Below, one piece after another: positions 52,681 through 59,724 of a stretch of DNA of 64,000 nucleotides; position 1 is the first letter of the stretch; every line of letters begins with the position of its first letter. The translations under genes were made by a program, and so were the position numbers. The stretch is from contig NZ_RRYT01000009.1 of the NCBI RefSeq assembly GCF_006363815.1, positions 58,442 to 122,441 on the forward strand. Direction: 5' to 3'. The stretch comes from Thermomonospora catenispora. GTDB lineage: Bacteria > Actinomycetota > Actinomycetes > Streptosporangiales > Streptosporangiaceae. The notes beneath the pieces are model-generated. The model saw nothing but the letters and a program-made list of their open reading frames with translations, made no database searches and was not told the DNA's origin.

Positions 52681-53853
52681 TCAGCCGATGGTGCGGTCGC
52701 GGGCGGCGGCCAGCCCCGGGAACAGGTGGGCGACGACGATCGCCAGCACGAACAGCATCGGCGCGTTCCACCCGCCGGTCAGGTCGTGCAGCAGCCCGAC
52801 GACGAACGGGCCGGTGGCGGCGATCAGGTAGCCGGTGCCCTGGGCCATCGCCGACAGCCGCGCGGCGATCGCCGGGGTGCCGGCGCGCAGCCCCAGGAAC
52901 GACAGGGCCAGGGCGAACACCGCCCCCTGCCCCAGCCCGAGCACCACCGCGACCGCCCAGATCAGCCCGAGCGGCGCCCACGCCAGGCCGCAGAACCCGA
53001 CGAAGGTCAGCGCCGCCACCACCGCCACCTGGGCGCGCTGATCCGGCAGCCGCCGGTCGGCGAGCGGGACCAGCAGCGAGCCCACCGCCTGCACGATCGA
53101 GGTGACCGCCAGCAGCAGGCCGGCGTCGGCCTCGCCCATCCCCCGGTCCTGCGCCAGCGTCGGCAGCCAGCCGAACACCACGTACGCCAGCAGCGACTGC
53201 AGCCCCATGAAGGCGCTGACCTGCCAGGCCAGTCCGTTGCGCCACAGCCCGGGCGCGGGGCCCGCCGGAGCCGACCCGCCGCCTTCCCCGTCGCGCCGCC
53301 GGACGCGCGGCAGCCAGCACAGCAGCGCCGCGCCCGCGGCCGCGGCGGGCAGGGCCAGCGGCACCCGCCAGCCGCCGGCCAGCGCCTGGTCGATCGGCAC
53401 CACGACCGCCGCGCTCACCGCGGCCCCGACCGTCAGCGCGGTCGAGTACAGCGAGGTCACCAGGGTGACCGAGGTCGGATGGTCGCGTTTGATGAGGGCG
53501 GGCATCGCCACGTTGCCGATCCCGATGGCCGCCCCGACGATCAGCGAGCCGGCGAACAGGGTGGCCGGGACCGGGCCGACGCGCAGCAGCAGTCCGGCCG
53601 CCAGCAGGCCCATGCTCAGCGCCAGCAGCGTCTCCTCGCGGATCCGGCCGCGCAGCGCCGGGGCCGCCAGACCGGCCGCGCCGAAGCACAGCACCGGCAG
53701 GGTGGTCAGCGCCCCGGCCTCGGCCCCCGACAGATCCAGGTCGTCCTGGATCGCGGTGAGCAGCGGCCCGACGGTGGTCACCGCCGGGCGCAGGTTGAGC
53801 GCGGCCAGGACGATCAGCGTGACCGACCAGAACGCGGTGCGCGAGGTGGGCAT
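52681..53853 (-). CDS. MFS transporter, CynX/NimT-like
   Basis: 390 residues with about 12 hydrophobic segments. LNLRPAVTTVGPLLTAIQDDL at the N-terminus and GSLLVPLADRRLPDQR in the middle match the CynX/NimT (cyanate or 2-nitroimidazole) transporter subgroup. The substrate is unknown. The ATG lies 3 bases after the stop of the mechanosensitive-channel gene, so the two are co-transcribed. It is an inner-membrane protein. The convergent tetR gene ends 140 bases away, and that gap shows no clear hairpin. Confidence 0.87.
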   Translation of the reverse strand: MPTSRTAFWSVTLIVLAALNLRPAVTTVGPLLTAIQDDLDLSGAEAGALTTLPVLCFGAAGLAAPALRGRIREETLLALSMGLLAAGLLLRVGPVPATLFAGSLIVGAAIGIGNVAMPALIKRDHPTSVTLVTSLYSTALTVGAAVSAAVVVPIDQALAGGWRVPLALPAAAAGAALLCWLPRVRRRDGEGGGSAPAGPAPGLWRNGLAWQVSAFMGLQSLLAYVVFGWLPTLAQDRGMGEADAGLLLAVTSIVQAVGSLLVPLADRRLPDQRAQVAVVAALTFVGFCGLAWAPLGLIWAVAVVLGLGQGAVFALALSFLGLRAGTPAIAARLSAMAQGTGYLIAATGPFVVGLLHDLTGGWNAPMLFVLAIVVAHLFPGLAAARDRTIG

Positions 53854-53856
53854 CCG

Positions 53857-54933
53857 TCAGGACGTCCGCTGCGCCGGGAGCGACGGCGTCCACTCGCCGT
53901 CCAGGACGATGCTGCGGGTGGGCAGCGGGATCTGGATGCCCTCGTTCCGGAACCGGGCGTGCAGCCGCTTGATGAACTCGTGCTTGACCAGGAACTGGGC
54001 GTCGTACTCGCGGACCCGCAGGATGACGGTGAAGTCGATGCTGTGCTCGCCGAAGGTGTGGAAGCGCACCAGCGGCCGATGGTCCGGCACGCCGCCCTCG
54101 ACCTCGGTCATCACCTCGCGGCCGACCTCGACGACGACCTTCTCCACCCGGTCCAGGTCGCTGTCGTAGGCCACCTTGGCCTGGATGAGGATGCTCATCT
54201 CAGAGCCGGGGCCGTGGTAGTTGGTGAGGATGGCGTCGGCGAACCGGGAATTGGGCACCACCACCAGGTTGTCGGAGAGGGTCTTGATGGTGGTCTTGCG
54301 CCAGTTGATGTCGACGATGTTGCCCTCCTCACCGCTGGTCAGCCGCACGTAGTCGCCGGGCACCACGGTCTTGGAGGCCAGGATGTGCACTCCGGCGAAC
54401 AGGTTGGCCAGGGTGTCCTGGAGGGCCAGCGCGACCGCCAGACCGCCCACGCCGAGGGCGGTGAGCATCGGGGTGATCGACACGCCCATGCTCTGCAGCA
54501 GCACCAGCACGCCCACCACCAGCACCACCGCGCGGGTGATGTTGGCGAAGATCGTCACCGACTGGGAGACGCCCGACCTGGCCAGGACGATGGTGGTGAC
54601 GATCCCGGCCGCCATCCGGGCGAGCGCCAGCGTCACCGCCAGGATGATCACCGCGACCAGCACGGAGGCGATCACGTTGCGGACCCCCGGCTGGAACCGG
54701 ACGGTCAGGGTCGCCGCCCACGCCCCGGCCACCACGGTGAGCACCACGGCCAGGTCGCGCAGCAGTCGGATCGTCAGGTCGTCCCAGGCCCACGGGGTGT
54801 CCTCGGCCCGCTTGGACAGCCTGCCCAACAGCATCCGCAGCGCCGCCCCGAGCACGGGGGCGAGGAGCACGATGACGCCGCCGATCAGAACCCGTTCCCA
54901 CTCCAGCGGATCAGGCACGTCCATCCGTTCCAT
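53857..54933 (-). CDS. MscS-type mechanosensitive ion channel
   Basis: 358 residues. Four to five membrane spans (VLIGGVIVLLAPVLGAALRML to VVLVVGVLVLLQSMG), then the pore-lining helix ITPMLTALGVGGLAVALALQDTLANLFAGVHIL, and the beta domain PGDYVRLTSGEEGNIVDINWRKTTIKTLSDNLVVVPN, all typical of MscS. The C-terminal alpha/beta portion ends at LPAQRTS. It releases osmolytes under hypo-osmotic stress. ATG 54933 is preferred over ATG 55014: a TACGAT hexamer lies about 30 bases upstream of 54933, inside the longer frame. The MFS gene follows after 3 bases. Confidence 0.9.
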   Translation of the reverse strand: MERMDVPDPLEWERVLIGGVIVLLAPVLGAALRMLLGRLSKRAEDTPWAWDDLTIRLLRDLAVVLTVVAGAWAATLTVRFQPGVRNVIASVLVAVIILAVTLALARMAAGIVTTIVLARSGVSQSVTIFANITRAVVLVVGVLVLLQSMGVSITPMLTALGVGGLAVALALQDTLANLFAGVHILASKTVVPGDYVRLTSGEEGNIVDINWRKTTIKTLSDNLVVVPNSRFADAILTNYHGPGSEMSILIQAKVAYDSDLDRVEKVVVEVGREVMTEVEGGVPDHRPLVRFHTFGEHSIDFTVILRVREYDAQFLVKHEFIKRLHARFRNEGIQIPLPTRSIVLDGEWTPSLPAQRTS

Positions 54934-54993
54934 CGGGAAGAACTGAGCGCGAACGGCATTGATCGTAGCGACGCCCGGGCCTTTTGAACGGAT

Positions 54994-55028
54994 ATCGCCG
55001 AGATCGGCGATCATGTGCGTTACGCACA
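54994..55028. promoter_or_regulatory. Two adjacent palindromes upstream of the MscS gene
   Basis: ATCGCCGA-ga-TCGGCGAT (54994-55011) and TGTGCGT-T-ACGCACA (55014-55028) lie next to each other in the 250-base gap before the peroxiredoxin end. They could bind regulators of the MscS-MFS operon. Confidence 0.4.
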
Positions 55029-55183
55029 CGTTCGGCCACGCCCCGCGCCCCTCCGGGCGCACCGGGGGCCGCCTGCCCCTCCCCCTGTGCGGGCGGCCGC
55101 CCGAGGCCGCCGGCGCCGGTCCGGGCCCCGATCGCACTGCGCGGCGGGCGTCCTCGCCGTTCCGGCCGCCCGCCCGTGGGCGC

Positions 55184-55639
55184 TCAGGCGCCGCGACGGC
55201 GGAGCGCGGCCAGCGCCTTGTCGGCGTGGACGCTCATGCGGATCTCGCTCTTGACGATCTCCAGGATCCGCCGGTCGGTGTCGATCACGAAGGTCCGGCG
55301 CTTGGTGGGCGCGAGGGCGAACCCCCGCCGGACGCCGAAGCGCCGGGCGATCTCGCCGTCGGCGTCCGACAGCAGCGGATAGCCCAGATCGTGCTTGGCG
55401 GTGAACTCGGCCTGCCGCTCCACCGGATCGGCGCTGATCCCCACCGGCCGAGCGCCCGCCTCGGCGAACTCGGCGGCCAGATCGCGGAAGCGGCAGGCCT
55501 CGGCGGTGCAGCCGGGGGTCATCGCCGCCGGGTAGAAGAACAGCACCACCGGCCCGTCGGCCAGCAGCTCAGAGAGTCTGCGGGGCGTGCCCCGCTCGTC
55601 GGGGAGTTCGAAGTCCTCCACCACGTCGCCGACGTTCAT
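55184..55639 (-). CDS. bcp: Bcp-type peroxiredoxin (C-terminal part or separate gene)
   Basis: 151 residues from ATG 55639: MNVGDVVEDFELPDERG, VVLFFYPAAMTPGCTAEACRFRD with the peroxidatic Cys and a resolving Cys 5 residues on (BCP class), ARPVGISADPVERQAEF, and LLSDADGEIARRFGV. It reduces peroxides via thioredoxin. A CATACT hexamer lies 6 bases before the ATG, and a 9-base-arm hairpin (see 55667) precedes that. Independent leaderless expression is therefore likely even though the frame is open from the BenE gene. Confidence 0.85.
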   Translation of the reverse strand: MNVGDVVEDFELPDERGTPRRLSELLADGPVVLFFYPAAMTPGCTAEACRFRDLAAEFAEAGARPVGISADPVERQAEFTAKHDLGYPLLSDADGEIARRFGVRRGFALAPTKRRTFVIDTDRRILEIVKSEIRMSVHADKALAALRRRGA

Positions 55640-56833
55640 GGGGGCAGTATGACCCACGCGTTCGGCCCCGCCCCCGTCAGGGCGGGGCCGGCGGCGGTGC
55701 AGCGCGAGCATCACGACGCCGGCCAGCAACCCCCAGAACGCCGAGCCGATTCCGGCGATGCTCACCGGGGAGGCGGTGACGACGAAGGTGACCACGACGG
55801 CGTCGCGACGGTCGGCGTCGGCGGCGGCCGTGGTCAGGGCGTTGCCCAGCGCGCCCAGCAGGGCCAGCCCGGCGACCCCCTCGACCAGGACCGGCGGAGA
55901 GGCCAGCACCAGCGCGACGGCCAGGCCCGAGCCCAGGGACAGCACGATCAGGGTGGCGGCCGTGCCGACCGAGGCGATCCAGCGTCGGTCGGGATCGGGG
56001 TGGGCGTCGGGGCCGGCGACCAGCGCGGCGGTGATGGCGGCCAGGTTGATCGAGTGCCCGCCCAGCGGGGCGAGCGCGGCGGTGCCGAGCCCGGTGCCGG
56101 TCAGGACCGACGACAGCCTCGGCGCATAGCCGTAGCCGGCCAGCAGCGCCGCGCCGGGAACGTTCTGCGCGGCCATGGTGACCAGGTAGAGCGGAAGCGC
56201 GATGCCGACCATCGCGGGCAGGGTCCAGACCGGGGCGACGGGTTCGATCACCGGGACCGGCGACGCGCCGTCCAGGCCGTCGGGCCCGTCGACCGCGATG
56301 GCGACCGCCGCGACGGCCAGGGCCGCGGGCACCGCCCAGGTGCGGGCGAACCGCAGCAGCAGCGCCCAGGTCGCCACGACCGGGGCGGCCGACAGCGGGA
56401 GCTCGGCCAGCGCGCGCACGGGGGCGACGCACAGCTCCAGCAGCACCCCCGCGAGCATGGCGGCGGCCAGCGACGGCGGGATCGCCGCGATCCACCGGCC
56501 CAGCGGGGAGAACAGCCCGGTGATCGCGAAGAGCAGCCCGCACACGGCGAACGCGCCCACGGCGGCGGGGAATCCGCCCTCGACGGCGCCGGTGGAGGCC
56601 AGCAACGCCGCTCCGGGGGTGGACCAGGCGATGCTGATCGGCATGCGGTGCCGGACGCTGAGCCAGATCGCCACCAGCCCGCCGCCCGCGCCCACCGCCA
56701 GCAGACCGGAGGCGGCCTGCTCCGGGGTGGCCCCGACCCCGCGGAGCCCCGCCAGCACGACCGCGAACGAGCTGGCGAACGCGACCAGCCCGGCCACGAT
56801 CCCGGCCAGCACCGGTTGCGTCACCCGCCCCAT
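55184..56833 (-). CDS. BenE-type transporter reading in frame into a peroxiredoxin
   Basis: 549 residues if read as one protein. Residues 1-398 are a BenE-family benzoate/H+ symporter-like carrier: about 11-12 hydrophobic segments, with PISIAWSTPGAALLASTG, IPPSLAAAMLAGVLLELCVAP, AAQNVPGAALLAGYGYAP and APLGGHSINLAAITAALVAGPDAH. There is no stop before residue 399, where a full BCP/AhpC peroxiredoxin begins. A stop would occur one base out of frame (CC TGA at the point reading RPD). So this is either a true fusion or a carrier gene that has lost its stop. GGAAGGCGG precedes ATG 56833. It is divergent from an XRE-cupin regulator across a 32-base palindrome. Confidence 0.75.
   Translation of the reverse strand: MGRVTQPVLAGIVAGLVAFASSFAVVLAGLRGVGATPEQAASGLLAVGAGGGLVAIWLSVRHRMPISIAWSTPGAALLASTGAVEGGFPAAVGAFAVCGLLFAITGLFSPLGRWIAAIPPSLAAAMLAGVLLELCVAPVRALAELPLSAAPVVATWALLLRFARTWAVPAALAVAAVAIAVDGPDGLDGASPVPVIEPVAPVWTLPAMVGIALPLYLVTMAAQNVPGAALLAGYGYAPRLSSVLTGTGLGTAALAPLGGHSINLAAITAALVAGPDAHPDPDRRWIASVGTAATLIVLSLGSGLAVALVLASPPVLVEGVAGLALLGALGNALTTAAADADRRDAVVVTFVVTASPVSIAGIGSAFWGLLAGVVMLALHRRRPRPDGGGAERVGHTAPMNVGDVVEDFELPDERGTPRRLSELLADGPVVLFFYPAAMTPGCTAEACRFRDLAAEFAEAGARPVGISADPVERQAEFTAKHDLGYPLLSDADGEIARRFGVRRGFALAPTKRRTFVIDTDRRILEIVKSEIRMSVHADKALAALRRRGA
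55666..55689 (-). terminator. Hairpin at the BenE/peroxiredoxin junction
   Basis: GCCCCGCCC-ccgtca-GGGCGGGGC (plus-strand reading) sits where the transporter should end, 27 bases before the peroxiredoxin ATG. It fits a terminator or attenuator between two genes. Confidence 0.5.
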
Positions 56834-56855
56834 CGCCGCCGCCTTCCGCCACTTC

Positions 56856-56887
56856 GTTCCATATCCGGAACGTTCCGGATATGGAAC
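56856..56887. promoter_or_regulatory. 32-bp perfect palindrome between BenE and XRE-cupin genes
   Basis: GTTCCATATCCGGAAC followed directly by its exact reverse complement. It fills half of the 64-base divergent gap. It is probably the operator of the XRE-cupin regulator, controlling both itself and the transporter. Confidence 0.75.
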
Positions 56888-56897
56888 CATAGCGCAC

Positions 56898-57512
56898 ATG
56901 AAGTCCGACGCGAGCACGTCCCGTCCCGCGATGGACATCGACCTGGCCGAGATGGGCCGGAGGCTGCGCGCGCTGCGCGAGGAGCGCGGCATCTCGCTGT
57001 CGGAGCTGGCCCGCCGGGCCGGGATCGGCAAGGCCACCCTCTCGGGCCTGGAGACGGGCGTCCGCAACCCGACGCTGGAGACGTTGTGGGCGGTCACCGC
57101 CGAACTGGCCGTGCCGATCACCGCGCTGCTGCCGCGGTGGGGCGAGCCCACCCTGCGCGGCGCCTCCGTGCAGGCCACCCTGCTGGAGGCGTTCGACGAG
57201 GAGTCGGCGACCTACGAGCTGTACCGGCTGACCTTCCCGGCGGGCACCGAGCAGACCTCACCGCCGCATCCGCCGGGGACGACCGAGCACCTGACCGTGT
57301 TCGCCGGGACGCTGCGGGCCGGGCCGGTCGACGCGCCGCGGACCCTGGGGCCGGGCGGGCACCTGTCCTGGCGCGCGGACGTCCCGCACCGCTACCAGGT
57401 CGTCGGGGCCGACGACGTGCAGGCGAGCCTGCTGATGCGCTATCCGCGCAGCAGCCGCGCGACGGACTCCGGCGTCCAGCCGTCCCGCGCACCGGGGCGG
57501 AGCGCCAGATAG
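56898..57512 (+). CDS. XRE-family regulator with C-terminal cupin domain
   Basis: 204 residues. HTH at about 17-72 (LRALREERGISLSELARRAGIGKATLSGLETGVRNP), linker, then a cupin (about 105-185: YRLTFPAGTEQTSPPHPPGTTEHLTVFAGTLRAG, GHLSWRADVPHRYQ) for ligand sensing. These regulators commonly repress adjacent transporters; here BenE is divergent across the palindrome. ATG 56898 is the first codon before the conserved part. The last 73 bases overlap antisense the 3' end of the next gene. Confidence 0.9.
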   Translation: MKSDASTSRPAMDIDLAEMGRRLRALREERGISLSELARRAGIGKATLSGLETGVRNPTLETLWAVTAELAVPITALLPRWGEPTLRGASVQATLLEAFDEESATYELYRLTFPAGTEQTSPPHPPGTTEHLTVFAGTLRAGPVDAPRTLGPGGHLSWRADVPHRYQVVGADDVQASLLMRYPRSSRATDSGVQPSRAPGRSAR

Positions 57513-58057
57513 CCGGCGGCGCGCTCCACCGACCAGCCGTGGGACTCGCGCAGGCCGCGGCCGAGCACCCGCAGATACGGCGCCGACGGGGCGTTCAGCC
57601 GCGCCTCGGCGGCGCCGTGCGGGGCGGTGAAGGTCAGCATCGGGACGCCGCCGTCCTCCCCCACCTTGACGATCGTCTCGTACCGGCCGGGGCCCAGCCG
57701 CTGCCGTCCGGTGCGGACCGCCTCCGTCAGATCCAGGTCCCGCCCGACCTCGCGGTGCATCTCCTGGCTGATCACATCGGCGAACTGGCTCACGCTCAGC
57801 AGGTAGGCACGGGCTGCGACCCGGCCCGGCAGCCCGGGGTCGTAAAAGGCCATCCCGCCGCCCCAGGTCGGCGAGGTGTGCGCGAAGTACACCCCGCCGG
57901 GCAGCGTCATCGGCCGTTCGGCCCGCACCGGCGTGGTGTCCCGGCAGCCGGGATGACGACGGGCGCCGCCGGGCGGCCGTCCGCCGACCAGATAACAGCG
58001 GAACCGCTCGCTCGCCAGATTCGACCCGTACGCCACGTACCAGACTCTGCCGCGCAT
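57440..58057 (-). CDS. Gamma-glutamylcyclotransferase-fold protein
   Basis: 205 residues. The N-terminus VWYVAYGSNLASERFRCYLVGG carries the Y-G-S-N-L signature of the GGCT-like fold, and GGVYFAHTSPTWGGGMAFYDP continues the barrel. An acidic catalytic candidate lies in FADVISQEMHREVGRDLD. Some databases call relatives histone deacetylases, which the sequence does not support. The function is unassigned. GATACT lies 6 bases before the ATG and no spaced Shine-Dalgarno is present (leaderless). Its 3' end overlaps the convergent XRE-cupin gene by 73 bases. Confidence 0.75.
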   Translation of the reverse strand: MRGRVWYVAYGSNLASERFRCYLVGGRPPGGARRHPGCRDTTPVRAERPMTLPGGVYFAHTSPTWGGGMAFYDPGLPGRVAARAYLLSVSQFADVISQEMHREVGRDLDLTEAVRTGRQRLGPGRYETIVKVGEDGGVPMLTFTAPHGAAEARLNAPSAPYLRVLGRGLRESHGWSVERAAGYLALRPGARDGWTPESVARLLRG

Positions 58058-58323
58058 CCCCTCAGTATCGGCGAGCCCGTCCGGTGTTTCCGACCCTTCG
58101 CGCAAGACGATCGGGGATCGAGACGACGATCGGGATTCCGCGCGGGATGCGATTCGGGACGAGGTCCGCGACGCGCGGGAGAACCGGACCATCCCGCCGA
58201 GGGAGAAACTTCCGACTTTGCAGGTTTGGTGGAGAAGACGAACGGAAAGAAAGATCAACGTGGGTGTCTAAGACGCAGATACCTCCACCTTCTTCTCCCT
58301 GCGCTCGATTCGGAGGCTGCGTC
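58058..58323 (+). promoter_or_regulatory. Leader region of the glycosyltransferase gene
   Basis: 266 bases without a gene. The last 110 bases are AT-richer and contain GGAGAAGA (58211-58240 area) complementary to TCTTCTCC near 58290, with GTGG and CCAC between them, so a long 5' leader could fold into a multi-part stem. No known riboswitch is recognised. Confidence 0.3.
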
Positions 58324-59580
58324 ATGCCCGCTTCTTCGCTCACCATCGCGCTCGTCACCCTGGCCGACCTGTCGCACGAGCCCCTCGCGGGCGTCCACGC
58401 CGTCTACGTCACGGAGCTGGCGCGCGCCCTCGGCCGGCAAGGGCACCGGGTGACCGTCTACACCCGGCGCACCGACGAACGAGCGCGTCCCAGAGTCCGG
58501 CTGGGCGTCGGCGCGACCATGGAGCACCTCGACGCCGGCCCGGCCCGGCCGCTGGACGAGGCGGCCGTCCTCCCGCACGTCAAGACCTTCGCCGAAGAAC
58601 TGACCCGGCGGCTGTCCCACGGTCGCCAGCGGCCGGAGCTGGTGCACGCCCACGGCTGGCTCGGCGGGCTGGCCGCCCACTCCGCCGTCCAGGACCTCGA
58701 CGTCCCGCTGGTGCAGTCGTTCCACGGCCTGGGGGTGGTGGAGAGCCGCCGTCCCGGCGGGCGGCGCACCGTCCACCCGGCCCGGATCCGGATCGAGCGG
58801 GCGCTCGGCCGCGGCGCCGGCCGGGTGCTGGCCGGATGCGACCACGAGGCCGACGAGCTGGTCCGGATGGGGGTGGCCCGCCCGCAGATCGCCGTGGTGC
58901 CCTGCGGGGTGGACGGCGACCGGTTCCGGCAGACCGGACCGACGATGCCGCGCGGACACCGGCCCCGCCTGGTGATGGTCTGCGGCGACCTGGAGAGCGG
59001 CGGGGTGGCCACCGCGATCCGCGCCCTGGTGCACGTCCCCGACGCCGAGCTGGTCGTGGCTGGCGGCCCGCCCGCGGAGGACCTGCGCGCCGATCCGGTC
59101 GTGCGGCGGCTGACCGCGCTGGCCGAGGAGCTGCACGTCGCCGACCGCGTCCGGATGCTGGGCCGGCTGCCCCGCAAGGACGTGCCCAAGCTGCTGCGCA
59201 CCGCCCGGCTGGTGCTGTGCCTGGCCCCGCACCAGCCGTCGGGGATGACCTCGCTGGAGGCCATGGCCTGCGGCGTCCCGGTGGTGACGGTGCCCGCCGG
59301 GCTCAGCGCCGACAGCGTGCTGGACGGCGTCACCGGCCTGCACGTGCCGGCCGCCCAGCCGGTCGCCATCGGCCGTGCGCTGCGCCGCTTGCTGGGCGAG
59401 GAGACCACCTTGTCGGCGTGGGCCATCGCCGCCGCCGACCGCGCCCACTCCCGCTACACCTGGGAGCGGGTCGGCGCCGAGACCGCCCGCGTCTACGCCG
59501 GGCTGCTGCCCGCCCCCGCGCCCGAGCCGACCGCCGAGGAGCCCCAGGACGCGGAGGAGCCGGTGGGCGCCGGCGTCTGA
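58324..59580 (+). CDS. GT4-family glycosyltransferase
   Basis: 418 residues, two Rossmann-like halves. N-terminal IALVTLADLSHEPLAGVHAVYVTELARALGRQGHRVTVYTRR, ELVHAHGWLGGLAA, VLAGCDHEADELVRMGV; C-terminal VVPCGVDGDRF, LVMVCGDLESGGVATAI, VRMLGRLPRKDVPKLLRTARLVLC and GMTSLEAMACGVPVVTVPAG. The usual first Glu of the E-x7-E motif is Gln here (HQPSGMTSLEAMA), keeping the second Glu. The acceptor is unknown; related enzymes make phosphatidylinositol mannosides or antibiotics. GGAGG precedes the ATG by 7 bases. A terminator hairpin follows. Confidence 0.88.
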   Translation: MPASSLTIALVTLADLSHEPLAGVHAVYVTELARALGRQGHRVTVYTRRTDERARPRVRLGVGATMEHLDAGPARPLDEAAVLPHVKTFAEELTRRLSHGRQRPELVHAHGWLGGLAAHSAVQDLDVPLVQSFHGLGVVESRRPGGRRTVHPARIRIERALGRGAGRVLAGCDHEADELVRMGVARPQIAVVPCGVDGDRFRQTGPTMPRGHRPRLVMVCGDLESGGVATAIRALVHVPDAELVVAGGPPAEDLRADPVVRRLTALAEELHVADRVRMLGRLPRKDVPKLLRTARLVLCLAPHQPSGMTSLEAMACGVPVVTVPAGLSADSVLDGVTGLHVPAAQPVAIGRALRRLLGEETTLSAWAIAAADRAHSRYTWERVGAETARVYAGLLPAPAPEPTAEEPQDAEEPVGAGV

Positions 59581-59603
59581 GAGCCCTTCCGACCCCCGCC
59601 GCG

Positions 59604-59632
59604 ACGGCGGCCCGGCGACGCCGGGCCGCCGT
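59604..59632 (+). terminator. Hairpin terminator after the glycosyltransferase
   Basis: Perfect 13-base arms ACGGCGGCCCGGC and GCCGGGCCGCCGT with a 3-base loop, followed by TTTC. Confidence 0.75.
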
Positions 59633-59724
59633 TTCGCCGCCCGCGGGCGGACGACGGGACGGCCCCGTCCGCCGGTACGCTCGCTCACGGCGGCGGACCG
59701 GCACACGACGGATGGAGGCGACCG

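Noticed and set aside
51814..58453. Two plus-strand frames of over 1000 codons each
   Set aside because: They cover the MFS, MscS and BenE genes in antisense and show only compositional runs of Arg, Gly, Gln and His.
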